From assembly GCA_013399855.1 (NCBI GenBank), contig VXAY01004719.1:930304-994303 (forward strand): a stretch of 64,000 nt of DNA, in the 5' to 3' direction. This stretch comes from Oxyruncus cristatus. Taxonomy: Eukaryota; Chordata; Aves; Passeriformes; Cotingidae. Of this stretch, positions 10,801 through 23,900 are shown piece by piece. Below the pieces are notes generated by a model, which saw nothing but the letters and a program-made list of their open reading frames with translations, did no database searches and was not told where the DNA came from. The position numbers and the translations under genes were made by a program. Each line of letters opens with the position of its first letter. The stretch's first letter is position 1.

Positions 10801-13800
10801 AGCTCCCTGAGAAAGGCTGACCCCACAGCCTGGCAGCCACACACAGCCTTGATTAGGAGAGCCAAGAAGAGTCTTCTAGTCCTGCCATTGCTATGAGAAA
10901 AGGGGCAGGTTGTGCTCAGCCACAGCTCTTCGAAAACCTCAAGATGCAGAGGTGTCTTTCAGATGAGCCTGGAGCCATGGCTCAGCTCTGATACTGCATT
11001 AGTGAGAAAAACAGTTTGTTAAGAGTCCATAAAAACAGTGACTAATGAAAATGCTGTCCTGGCGACAGGGATGTGTTGAATGTGGGTGGGCATAGCTGAC
11101 ATGCAAGAGGTGTGTTCAGCAGGAGCAAACTCCAAGCAGCTGGTAAAAGCAGTACGTAGGTGACTCAAAGTATGGACAACTTTTAGTGAGCATCCACTGG
11201 GATCACAGCAGCTAGTGAGCTCTGATCCCACTCTGAGCCCTGTGCCAAAGATGTGGCATCAGCAGCAGATCTTACAGCCATGTAACTTTCTGCCAGCTCA
11301 AAGCTAATACGGTGCTTTCCGCTCCAATTCCTCCTGGCTGGCTGCAGGCAGGGCAGCAGAGGATGAGGCAGGCAGAGCTGTGGGCTGCCAGGGAGCGGAA
11401 CACCGGAGTGCTGGGACCAGCCCATCCCATTCTGGGTTCGAACCCGTGCCTTTCCCGGTTTACAGTGGCAGCCTCCAGTCACGCTTCTTCTTGCACAGTC
11501 CCAGCCCCCTGGCATGGGGGTGTCTCTAATGGGGTGGCTGCATTACCATCACCTCCTGTCTGCTCAGAGTTTACTGAGTATGAAATGTCCAGTGACTCAA
11601 ACTAATCATTTGGGAGCAGTAATGCTAGAGAGTGTAACATGTTTTCAATCTCATTTAATGGCATTTAGCACATCGATACTTCTGCTTGTGCTTATGGGAC
11701 CCACTCATCGACCAGTGTTTCAACCACTAATATTTAAGAACATCTGCAAGAGCAGAGTTCAGCAATGAGCAGAGATAGCAGCACACGGGAAGAGCAGCAG
11801 GGAATCAGTGTTCATCACTGCTATGAGTCTGGAGTTTAAATTAATCCAAATGTGGGGGCCAGGGAATCAGACCTGAACGCCTACAAGCCTCCTCTTCTCT
11901 TCTGGCAGATGGCAATCCTGCTAACAGCACTTGTGTAAGGTCCTCTTGCAGAACCAGTGGAGCAGAGCTGGAGAGTTTTTGCTGGTTATTAACTGGTGGA
12001 TCCAAATGAGGTTGTCCCAAATGCTCAGTCATTATCGCGGCCTTGCATGAAGTTAGACCAGTCCCACAGTGCCCTTCCTTCCGGCAGAAGGGAGAATATG
12101 GGGCCCATAGCAGCGTATTTATCCTGCTGCTTCTGTCTCTAAGGACAGTTTGTGCTGCAAGATCCCATGGCTTGGCTGCAGGCTGGATGATGACCTGCCA
12201 AGGGCACCTAAAAACTCCGCCCTCATCTTTACCCTGCACTCCTACCAGGCAGGAGTCAGCAGAGTCCTTGAATGCATGGCAAGTTTTTCATGCTCTATGT
12301 CAGCATCTCTGTGGGCTCATTGATCCCTTCTCTCATGCCACTTGGATTTTGTGGCAGCTTTTGGGGCTAAAATTCCAATTGCACCCTAGCAAGCCAGAAA
12401 GCCTTCAAAATCATGCAGGGAGGAGGTAAAAAAGTTCTTCACAAGCTGCCTGGCTTCTGGACTGTCCACTGGTTATCTTTTCTTAGTTTACCCTGGCATA
12501 GCATTTCCTAGTTCCATTTTTGAAATGGTGTTTTCTTGCTGTCCCGTTCCTCATTTTTTATAACTGGTGCTATTACACATAAGGCTGCAAGCAAACTGGT
12601 ACACCTTGGCATTCCTCAACCTTTCTGTTGCTCATTGCTTGCAAATTCCACTGCTTGTTTACTTCTACCACTCTCCACATTTTTAATGATACTCATAAAA
12701 AACCCCCAATCTTTTGTAAAAACCGTAAATCCCATAAAAAGCTCTGTACACTTTCCATTACACCTGAATAGAGTTTATTTACCCTGTCCAAGGCACTCTA
12801 CAGATCAATGAAATACCTCCTTTACTTAGATCATCTGGCATTTTACACTGACTGATTATGTTGTTCTCATCGCAAATCCAACTGTGAAGCAGCTCATAAT
12901 ACCGCAAATAAAGCAGACCCAAAACACTCTCCTGGCTAAGCTAATCCTGCTGTATATCCCACTAAAGGTAACCACTGCCCTCTGAAACAGCATGGTCATT
13001 TTTACCTGCGGCAATGAATTGGAGCACTCCTAAATCAGGACTGCATGGCGTTTCCCTGCATGGTTTTAGAGGACCATGTGAGGAGCAACACAAAGGAAAA
13101 GACTGGCCTAGACTTGCTAGGTACCTCAGCTGCTAAAACAGGACACGAATCCAACAGAGGAGCCCAGGTCATGAAAAACAAGAGCTCTCACCCTACATGT
13201 CAGTGAACACAAGCTCACAGAGGACTCGAACAGCCTGATGAGGACAGCAATGTGTGCAGGCTCTGGCTATTGCTGGGGAGCACATCATGTACCGCAGCAA
13301 GACACAAAGCTGACTTCCTGAGTTCCTCAGCATCCTCAGATGTCTCCTGCAACTGTTAGCAAGCTGGGTCCTGCCTGTAGAGCCTGAGGAGACACAAGTC
13401 GATTGAAGTATTTATGAAAGCACACACATTTCTCTAGAATGTGATTTGGTCTTCAAAACTCTCAGCAGACCACCTCCTAGGAACTGAACACTTCATGACA
13501 CAGGAAGCTGAGCACCAGTGGGAAGTGCATCCGTACAGAGATAACTACACAAATAACTCTAGAAAAAAATGAATAAGCAAAATTTGGGTCAGAGTTGTTT
13601 TACAAACCTCCAAAGACATTTGACACCCCTGCAAGCCTTTCGTTGCTTCTAAGTGGACCAATAATGGGATGTTTGCTTTCCACATAGACCTCGTTTCATT
13701 AGAGTGGGCAGAAATGATGCACAGTCTGAAGGACCTGAGGGAGCGTAAAAGTTGTGCTATCACACCTCACCTGCTTCACTTACAAGTATACTAATGACGT

Positions 13801-14096
13801 TTTTTCCACCGTGTTCTTTGCCCTTTCTTTAACGTAAAAGCTTTAAGAGTATAATTAAATAGTCCCCTCCATGCTCCCTCCCAAAAGGATGTTGAACAGA
13901 CAACCCTTGCAATATGCATTTCAAAAATGGGGGAACAGAGACACAGATAAACTCAGCAATCTTTCCCAACACACAGAGGAACGCAAAAATAAAAACCAAT
14001 AAAAACCCCTTGGTTTGAAAACACCCTTCAGACCTATGCCACCTAAATGTTCAGTCAATAATGGAGAACATTGCATGGTACAAATTAAACTAATTT
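4891..14096. other. Intergenic region between convergent TPT1 and GTF2F2
   Basis: About 9 kb, visibly richer in GC than the GTF2F2 introns to the right. Apart from snoRNA copy 2 and short T-runs near 8,299-8,325, I see no known repeat, RNA gene or conserved protein. Open frames up to 169 codons (9341-8832, minus) overlap other open frames on both strands and match no family I know. They are most likely stop-poor GC-rich noncoding sequence. Confidence 0.6.
5604..5740 (+). ncRNA. H/ACA box snoRNA, SNORA31-like, copy 2 (downstream of TPT1)
   Basis: Full-length relative of copy 1. Hairpin 1 is closed by TGCATCT (5606-5612) with AGATGCA (5661-5667), with an inner AGCAA/TTGCT stem. The H box is ACAGTA (5668-5673). 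Hairpin 2 is closed by TTCCTT (5679-5684) and AAGGAA (5728-5733), a perfect pair where copy 1 has a G-U, so it shows compensatory-type variation. The inner stem is again CTGCC/GGCAG and the end is ACAAAT. The pocket arm ttccttgcgctttctgcctg is identical over 20 bases in both copies, whereas the loops and flanks differ. Selection on the RNA is the simplest explanation. No poly(A) tail or target-site duplication marks it as a retroposed copy. It lies beyond the TPT1 poly(A) signal, so its host transcript is unknown: a read-through TPT1 isoform, a separate noncoding RNA, or none. Confidence 0.7.
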
Positions 14097-14102
14097 TTTA
14101 TT
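14097..14102 (-). terminator. GTF2F2 candidate poly(A) signal (distal)
   Basis: AATAAA on the minus strand within a T-rich stretch, about 730 nt past the stop. It is an alternative to the signal at 14611-14616. Confidence 0.35.
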
Positions 14103-14610
14103 GATATGCTTGAACAAAACATAGGTAATCAGCATAAAACCAAAACAAAACTACTCCTTGCTGTACCTAACAGGCATTTCAATTTTTTTCTCAGTAATCA
14201 CCTGGAGGGGACTGTCCTCTTCCCACTGACCTGTGTGTCAAACAACCTTTGCTTTACGGGTTTGTAAGTGTATTGATTTGTTCCCACGGAGTCTAAGGAC
14301 TGTGATGAGCACCATGGTTGTGCCTGTTTTTCCTAAAGCCTGATCCCAAAAGGAGCATCATGTCCATTCCACCCAAACACTGCACAAAGGGTTGTGTACC
14401 CTTGCAGCCTTCCAGATGAAGCCCTAGCAGATCCCAGCAGAACTAAGGGTATTAACCTGGTTATACTGGAATGCAAACCCACAAAGTCCTGGGTTCCTCT
14501 AGGAGACAGTTTCCTTCAAAGTCACTGAGGCTTGGAAAAGCCACAAAGATACAAAGAAAAAGTAAGTTCAGAACTCAAAAGATTTCTAACAAAGATGAAT
14601 CTAATATAAG

Positions 14611-14616
14611 TTTATT
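14611..14616 (-). terminator. GTF2F2 candidate poly(A) signal (proximal)
   Basis: AATAAA on the minus strand, about 215 nt after the stop codon, followed by U/GU-rich sequence. A second AATAAA at 14097-14102 would give a 3' UTR of about 730 nt. The sequence alone does not say which is used. Confidence 0.5.
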
Positions 14617-14830
14617 CTATAAACACTTTTTTTCCTGTCAAAAGACAAAGCACTTAGAGAAACATACAAGAAATATTCCTTGGGAAAAGAGCTACAGAAA
14701 ATTACAAAGTATCAGCTGCTTTAATTTATCTTTATCCTTGCATAATTGCACTGTGTTCAGTCCTGCCTGTAAACCCACCACAATTCCCTCAGTGCAATCA
14801 CTGTAATTCTCTCGTTTTGTAGTTTTTTTG

Positions 14831-14950
14831 TTAATCACTCTTTTCTTCTCCTTGGTAGTGTCTGTATTCCGGCTTCAGCTCCCATGTGTTTTTGTGGGTC
14901 CCCTTCACATTGTAGATGCCTATTTCTCTCAAAATTTCTTTCAAGTATAT
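14831..14950 (-). CDS. GTF2F2: GTF2F2 terminal coding exon, residues 211-249 and stop
   Basis: 39 codons plus TAA. It starts [17 protein letters not shown] and ends [10 protein letters not shown]. The acceptor is ttttctttcag. The first residue is Ile where human has Val, set by the first codon of this exon. It contains the recognition helix and wing of the C-terminal domain. Confidence 0.96.
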   Translation of the reverse strand: MYLKEILREIGIYNVKGTHKNTWELKPEYRHYQGEEKSD

Positions 14951-17900
14951 CTGAAAGAAAACAAAAATTCGTATTATACAGGCAGGCAATTGCCAGGGTT
15001 CCTACACATCTGCTGAGTTCCTACTCAGTTCACAAGGGGTGGAGAGCAAGGCTGGTTGATTGGCGCTAATGGTGCAATAAGGACTCTGCCATAGACTTCA
15101 ACCCTCAGGCTCCAACAGGGATTAGAGCAGCCCGGGTGTAACGCCTGGTGCAAGGCCCCAGAGATGCAGCAGGGAGCACCCGAGCTGCAGGGGTGACGGC
15201 TCCCACGCAGTCCCCTGTGAGAGACAAGTACTAGCGAGATGGATGCTCCACGGGCTGCCGAAATGAAGCTCCCAAAACCTCCTGGGAAGGTGACACTGAG
15301 GTTATCTCACACATCCTCCTGCTGTAATTCCCCCACTTGAGCTAAAACCTCTTGGGGTTGGGATTATCTTGAAACTCTTTGCTTTATTCAGACTTGATCA
15401 AAGCCCCAAGCTGTTGGCTTTCATACCATTTTGCAAAGATTTAAGCACTTTATTATGGCCTCATTTTTAGAGGAGAGCTGAGTAGGCGTCAGAGGATTTT
15501 CTAATACATTAAATTTATTTGGGCTTCAAAGAGAAAGAAAATAACCCAAAACAAATACAGCTATGATACCAGTAGTATAACCTTTGAGAAAACACAGCTC
15601 ACTAATATTACCCTGCTTTACTCTTTATAATAAACACCAGTAATTTTCTTAAGAGCCATTTGCTCGCTTGTTTGTTTAAATATTAATCGGGACTGATGTG
15701 AATTGATTACCATGGCAACCACAGACCACAATTTAAGAAACCCCATATTAAATTCATAATTGCTTTAGTTTGAGCAACTTAATCCTCTTGGAGTGCATAT
15801 ATTGTACTGGAGTTATTGGAACCCTTGTATTTTCTGCATCTACAGTTCCACTAAGCGCAAGTACCAATATACTCCAATTCCTTAAAACCAGCAAATATTT
15901 GCTGAGGACATAGAAAAAAGAAATGCTGATGGCCCAGTGTGATCCTTACACCCTTCCCCCTTTTGCTAAATGGAAAAGATGGGAAATACACAACTAAAAA
16001 GTATGTTCTCAGCCAGAAAAAAAAAAAAAAAGTCTCTTTTAGAGAAACTGATCATTACTCTCCCGGTACACATCAAAAATATACAAAGCAAAATAAAAAT
16101 CCAGATCCCACACTAATGATGACACTTCATTTGGACTTATCTAGCAAAATTATTCCTAAAAACCTATCTCAAAGCAACGAGGGGTGTTGGTCCCACAAGT
16201 AAGAAAGGTGATTGTAGCAGTCTGCATACACAAACTAGTTTTTTAGGGTCTTTTCCTGGAGCGGAGTGGCTGGGCACAGGAGCTGTGAGCAGGGAGTTCA
16301 TTTTGCACTGCCGGGATGGTTCCTCGGCCTTCAAGGGCGTAGGATGCAAACCCCAGCAGGTGGCAGCAGCAGATCGCTGTACATCCCTTCGCACACCTTT
16401 CCGCATCTCGCCTATTGCAGAGATGCCGTCATTATTCCAGGGTCGGGTACCCAGGACAAACGCGCTCACTACAACAGCAATCAGTGCACAAACGTTTTTG
16501 TAGGACGGCACTCTCTTTGTGCCACGCCCCTTTTAGAAGGTGCTGAAAGCAGGTGAGAAAGCGATTTCTACATGGGTTATGCGTAGATGTGTAAAGCTGC
16601 ATATCCACTGCTGTGACTGCAATCCCTGTGCACGCACGTGAGGTAGCTTTCAGTAGTGCGACTTGCAGAGACTTCAAAACATGGTAGAGAGGGTGGAAGG
16701 AACACGTGGATGCAAGGTTAAATTCTGCTCTAGACCACACAAACAGAGAACTGGGGGAAAAAAGTCCTGTAATTGCACCTAGTCTCATGAAGTACATCCA
16801 CATGCACTTCCTGGGTTGCCAGGTCTGTATCTGGGACGCCGGGCCACAAGGCGTGACGGTGCTGCCAGGCTCAGGCAGAGCAAAACCACTGCGGCTGCAC
16901 ATTCCAAAGCTCCCGGCGCTCACTCACCCAGAACTGCCCACTCAGCTATACGAGGGTTACTTTTTACTTCAGCTAGTTTTCAGACCTAACTCTCCAGGCA
17001 ATTCTGCTTCTCTCAGGGCAAAACTTCCAAGAGTTTTGATCCAACAGCAGAACAAAATGGAACAAAACCAACGCAAATTGAATAGCAAGTGCCACAAGTA
17101 ATGGAACTTCAAGCTGGAACTGTGAAACTGCAACAACTGAGGATTTGCCATCTCTGGTGCAGAGGAGAACCAGGCAGCAGTGGCTTTAGGTAGGGCAGCT
17201 GAGAACAACAGCCCCAAAAAATCATTCTATGTGCACAGATAACAGTGAACTGTTGGAGCTTTTAGACAACTACAAATCAGGAGTAATCCTGCTGTGCTGT
17301 ACCTTACTTGAGAGCAAGAGGCTTGATAAGAGGAGTTCAGAGGACGTTAGGATTTTTCCTGTAGGATCACTTCTCTTTCTAGAAACCCGGACTCTCCACC
17401 TGGGTCCGCACTGCACCAGGCTGGCCTATACATCGTGAAACATACTACCCTGACACCACACCATCGAGAGAAACTCCACACTTCCCCTACTGATGCCAAA
17501 TACTGAATTTTAGAGCCTGGTGAGCACTAATCAGGGGCCCACAGTTTTTTTTCTCAGAAAGGGATTCAGTATGCTTACATACACAGAATTCCAACACAGA
17601 AGCTCATTTGTACGTGATCTGTTTGTACATTCAAGGCATCCTCTGCCCTGTTCCGCCTTCCCTCTTGATTTTTTTTCATAAGAAGTGAAATGTTATTAGA
17701 GAATCATGGGATAAAAATTACTGAGGAGTGAAATGTCAAGCTCTGAAAATCCTTCTGAAACTTTGAGGGGAAAACAAACCCCACTGTGTTTAGGATAACC
17801 ATTACTTAAAGCTAAAATGTAATTTTTTAAAAAGAAAGTTCATCTTAGGCCACTGGTTCCATACCGATTTCATTCTTCACAAACATTTGATTGCTCACAG

Positions 17901-20900
17901 AAAATTGTATTACGTTCTCAGCCATGAAGCCCAAATCTAGAATTACTGCAGTGTTTCCAGGGAGCACTCAGTACTTATATCTTGGTAGGTGGCAACAGAT
18001 TTGCCTACTAGTGCGAACTGTTATTTTTCATTAAAATGGAAAACAAATAAACCCAGGTTACCCTAATATTTGTATTCAGAACAGACTTGCTTTGTCATTT
18101 TATGATTACAAATAAAGATGGCAGCAATTTCCTGTGTAACATGCAACATAGTCTGTAGCAAGGGTTTAATTTACTATTTACATTTACCCTTATAGAAAAA
18201 TACCCTTACTTATTTGTAACTTCAAGTTCTCTAGTGGTTTAAGTGGTAGGTGACTATTGCTAGCTGATGTCATGCTAGATGGGATAAATCTGTACCTGCT
18301 TACATTCAAAGTGATCAAGACAGTGACTGTTACACCTCTCGAATAAAAAACCCAGAAAACCACAAAATAAACAAACAAAAAACCACTTAAAATTTTCTTG
18401 CCACTTCTTCCATATCTTCCTCCTTCTCAGCTCCCATGATCCGCACACCTTCTCTACCACACCGATAAGGAACTGAATCATGAGATAAATGAACGGAATG
18501 GAAGACACAAATATGTTACTCAACTAGTTTCTTTCAAGGTACAGTGAACCTCCATGGGTTTGAGTTGGGTAACAGTTTTGGGCAGCTTCTAAACAGACTG
18601 TGCACCTTATACCAATGCTCTGACACAGATATACTTAATTCTAAACGTGAAGTGAGCAAAACGTGAAGTAAGCATCTTCATTTCCCCCCCTTTTTTTTAA
18701 CATAGGAGTATTTTTTCCATAATCCAGCTGTTGCTGTTCTTCTGCTTTAGCTCTTGTGACATTGTTGCTTTATTTAGACTCAAAATTAAGTCCCTTAAAA
18801 GTTTTTTGAAATCTGCAGCTGGGTTGAGGATAGATATTTAAGTTGGCAGTGAAAAACATCAAAAACACCAAAGATACTTCACATGTCATCATCTCCCTCC
18901 TAATCCCAACTGGTCTGCTCAAGGAAAGCTTGAACAGGGGAAGAATGAAAAGAACTGGAAAGTTAGGGTTCACAGATGAAGAGGCTGGCAGACACTGCAA
19001 GACAACAAAACCACCACATAGGAAAATGTCTTTGTGCTTTTCTTGTTTGTGTATCAAAACAGTGTTTAAAAAAAGAAACAAAATAAATCCTAAATACGAA
19101 CCACCTAAACTCTTATCCTACAAATTATTCTATTTGTAAAGCAAATCCAGTGATTTTGGGGACATCGACACAACGCCTGAGCTCCTAACATGGATTTATG
19201 TGCCTGCATTTAATACTAATTCCATGACACACAGTTTTCTAGACCCACAAAAAAAGAGCCCTGTTGCTCAGCCAAGATAAAGTTCAGAAGCTGAAGGAAG
19301 GACTGACCACACACTTATTCAAGCTGTCTACAGCCCAAAGAACTAGGCTTCACTGAGGAGAGTAGCTCGGGAGACACAAGAGCATTACAGAATTTGGTTC
19401 CCACTATTAAAGCAAACCTAAATAAGAAAGTGATCATTTAGGTTATTTAAACCATCTCTGTCAAGAAAAAGCATACTCACTGCAATGACTGGTATCCTAC
19501 ACTGTCCTACAATAACAAACTTAGAACTGATGATTTCAGTCCACTGTAAAATGTATTTAGAGAGCTGGTTTCTGGATATGTAAAATATACACAATAGTAA
19601 CTACTGAAAATGGTTGTATTTACAAGACTCCTAGTACATACCACAGGCTGTTTGGTTATGTCCACCAGGTCTTTAATGTTGTAATACTGATGTTTCTCAA
19701 AGGCTGAAAAAAGCATGTCCAATACTTGTTGTTTATCAGCTCGAGCTCGTTTTCCATCTTCTTTCTTCTTCTTCTCATATTCAATCTGTTACAAAACACA
19801 TTTTGAAGACATTCATATGTAATGCTCTGTAATTCTCAGTGCTGAACATCAAGATATAAAAAACCTCTTCTATTTAATAAAACACTGTTTAATGACTCAG
19901 TGGTTTTCATCTGGAAAATTTTCTTTTGAGGATTCAAATGTTCTTTTATGAACATAAACTAAGCGTTTTGTCCTCAGCACAGTAAGCTTTTCAGATATGT
20001 ATTTCTGCTTTAACCAGAAAAAACCCACAGAAACAGAGCCTGCATGGTGTTCCCAAACCTGGAGAGAGAATTAATAATAGGACAGGAATCCAAACTGAGA
20101 TGGGACTCTCCCTCCACCTCTGTTGATATCAGCTTCTGAAGTATAATGACAAATGTCAAACAAGTTACAAATTGCCATACTTGGGAAAAGACACAGACCA
20201 GCATGGCTACATCTGCAGTCATAACAACCACCTGCCCAGAGGATGCTCAGACAGGCCTTGGACACTGCCTTATCCGCTCCAGAAAAAGCACTCAAGGCAT
20301 CCACCCTGTCAATATACAGTCTATCTTCAGCAATGGAAGACATGCTTTGAGGACGCAGATGGTTTCTCTTCAGGAGAAATCCCAGTAGTACATCCAAAGT
20401 TACAACAGTCCAAAAACACAAACCTTCTAAGCAGGGAGAGACCCCTTGTTGCCACAAATCATCCTACTTCAAATTGCATATTAAAAATTTTGTAACCACT
20501 ATAATCTGCACAAGATGACCATATATTTTTGCAGAAACTTTTATCACCTCCAAAAATACTTCCTCTGATTCATCATTAAAAGCATGATTCACACAGACCA
20601 GCGCACCCCAAACAAACCCCAATCACCCCAGAGCACGAACCACAACGCCTGCCAGCACATCACCCCATCCACCCCCAATACCACCCTCGATAACAGAAAA
20701 CCACCAAGCTCCTCAGAACCAACTAAAGTGATGCAGCAGGTAATGTAACTCATGTAATCATCAAGTGCTTTCAGGCAAAGTGTGTGGGTGAATCCATAGC
20801 GGCACAATGTACAGCAGAAAAGATGCATGTGATCCATGAGGGACACATGCCTGGCTGAAAGTGGGATAATTTTGTATGGGAGTCATTCTGCTTCTGATGT

Positions 20901-23900
20901 CTTAAACCTGATCCTCTAAAGGAAGGCCTTTGGACAAAAAGCCTAGAAATGAAAATTCACAGTTCTACTGGATACTAAAAATCTTCTTTTTAAGAAGAGA
21001 GATTGGTTTTATGGCACAATTTATTTTTTTTTCCTATGTTTCCTTGCCAGCTAACTCCCTCCTACTCTCAGAGTGAAAATAGCCTGTCTCTTGGTAGCTG
21101 TCCCAAAGCAGGTTAAGACTATTACCACCTTTGCCACAGCTCACAGATTTCCAGCCAGCCAACTATCTCGTTCAAATCCTGAACCAGATGTACATCATTA
21201 AACTGAATGCAGAGCAATTGTTCCCAACCTACAGCTTGAAGACTGTTGCTTCTGCTTTAAACCTAAAAGGGGCTTGCACAACCACTTGTCTGCTTTTCCA
21301 AGCTTTGGAAGCCCTGTTGTGGATTCCATTTCTGTTTCTCTACTGGCACAATCTCACCATGCAGGACAATGCACGTAGACTGCATCTAGTCACAAACATG
21401 CGGAGTAGAACTGCAATGACACTGAAATATATATATGAACAAGTCTACTCAGTTGACATACTTTAAAACTAAAAACTCCAAATACAGCTGGGATCCATTA
21501 TATACAATAGAAAATTATGACACCATAACATGACATGAGTTGAGTTCTTTACCAAACAGTATGGCCAGGGTCACTAGGGGTTACCTGCCTCTTTTGGTTG
21601 CAACTCCACCAACAAAGCAGTTGCCCAGTTCTCTGGGTATGTTCACATCATCATGCAGGTATTGAAGAAGCTGGATAAATCTCATTCATCTAAAAGTTAC
21701 TACAACTACAGCACTATCTGTGTCCAGGTATGTGAACAAGGGTTTCTATATGAAGCACCTAAAAAATGATACTAAGAGTGGGGAGTAGGAGGAGACTCTC
21801 TCCTTGCTGTGCAAAATGTAGGATGAATTAAGAGATGTGTGGGAGTGCCACTTGCAAGATAGGCAATACACTAAATCTACTGTTCAAGTGTCAAAAAGGT
21901 GCATTGATGAGGTTCCCTCTCAGTTGTCTCTTGTAGAGGCTGAACAGGCCCAACTCTCTCAGCCTTTCCTCGTAAAAGAGATGCTCCAGTCCCCTCAGCA
22001 TCTCTGCAGCCCTCCACTGGATCCTATCCAGGAGCTCCCAGTCTCTTTTGTACTGAAGGGCCCAGAACTGGATGCGGCACTCCAGATGCAGCCTCACTAG
22101 GGCTGAGTAGAGGGGCAGGATCACCACCTTTGACCTACTGGCAATGCTTTTCCTAAGGTACCCCAGGATACCATTGGCCTTCCTGGCCACAAGGACACAT
22201 TGCTGGCTCATGGACAGTTTGTTGTCGAGCAGGACACCCAGGTGTTTCTCCACAGAGCTGCTCCCTAGCAGGTCAGTCCCTATCCTGTAGTGGTGCCTGG
22301 GGTTATTCCTCCCCAGGTGCAGGACTCTGCATTTGCCTTCGCTGAACTTCAGATGGTTCTTCTCTGCTCATCTCTCCAACCTGTCACGGTGTATTTTAAA
22401 AATTCTCTAACTTTATCTAACCTAATCTAATTGGATAGAACAAATATTTTTGGTCCTCTTAAAAAACTGCTCCAGATTCTTTCCCCTTGGTAGTTTATTG
22501 GAATTACCGTCCTGTAGGATATGGGAAGAAAAGCACACCTACAGCTTCATGGAATCGAGACACTGACACTGTATTCTCCTGGAAGCAGTTTCCTAATTAG
22601 CCACTGCAATCAGCTGCAGCTGGCTTTCTTGAGCCTGAGTTTTCAGCCTTTTCTGACTTAGGGTTCCACAGAATTTTCCACTTTCTCTGTGCAGTTGCTG
22701 ATCAGGTCACAGCTGATATCAGTAAAAAACACTCTACTGGACTTTCCCTGGAGCCCTATTACATTTGATACAGTGGTTTATGGGAAACTAGGACTGAGTA
22801 CATTAAAAATGTTTTTAATATATGCCCATGTTAACATTTTACAAGAAGAGATGGATTATCCAGCCTTAATTTGTTGCCAGAAAAGCATCCAATGCTTCAG
22901 AGGTGAAGTTCAGAAGACGGCAGGAGAGAAGAAGGCATCTCTATTTGCAATGCCTGACTGAGTTCTGGGTTCCTGCATACATCTGAGGTCACTTTTCACT
23001 GCAAAGACCTATGCATTTTTTTCTGAGGGTAGCAACTTTTCTCTGACTCAAAAATGCACCAGTTGAAAGTGTAAAAGATAAAGACGGCCAGTCACAGGCT
23101 GCATCACTGTGCCACAGCAGCACCTATTATACCAACCCTTCTGAAGTCTTCTACCTCCCCAAATGACAAAAGCAAAATGAACAAGAAGAAAACCAGAAAC
23201 AAAGTGGAACCTCCTCAGGTGGAAGGTTAAGCTGAAGTGACGGAGGAAATGGATTTCCTCCTTTTCTGGTTTTTGTTTTGTTTTTAAGGAGCAAGAACAA
23301 GAGCGAAGCACTGAGGTTATTCCTTCTGTATGAGGCAGAGCTATGGAAATAATGTGTAAGCAACATGGTTGTAATGGGAAAAGCTGCTGAGACTCTCAAG
23401 GCAATCTCTAAGAACAACAGCAAAAAATCCATGGTACTGTTTGTACCTCTGCAAATGATATATAGTGAAAATGTGCTTAGCTAGCAACTAGCTACCACCT
23501 ATAACTCTTTCCATGTGGAGAAAAAAAACTACTTGCTTAAAAATTGATGCTTCCTACACAAAAAAACAAAGTAGCAATAAAGAAATTCTTCACTGATATT
23601 AGGTCTCTGAGACAACTATTTCATGACTGGGTATAAAATCCCAATGACACAATTAACAGTCTCCTGGAAAATAACATGAAGTAGTATTTTTAACCAATGC
23701 ACACTCTTTTTTTTGGTAGTACTCCCCAGCATTCTTCTTTCTTCATTATTTTAGTGCCTCAGTACACTCTCCACAGTAGGAGCTTCTATTTTACATTCTC
23801 TGGATGAGCTAAGGTAAATCAGGTAATAGTATTTGTATTCCTTACACAAATGCAATATGAATATTCTAATATTCTTAATTCATTAATGTATAAAATCAAC

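Noticed and set aside
11434..11445. GGGTTCGAACCC resembling a tRNA T-arm
   Set aside because: The flanking bases do not extend the T-stem properly, and there is no D-arm/A box, anticodon stem or acceptor stem at the right spacing. It is a chance palindrome.
16432..16923. 163-codon open frame on the minus strand inside the last GTF2F2 intron
   Set aside because: No similarity to any known family, and overlapping open frames occur on the plus strand. Likely chance.
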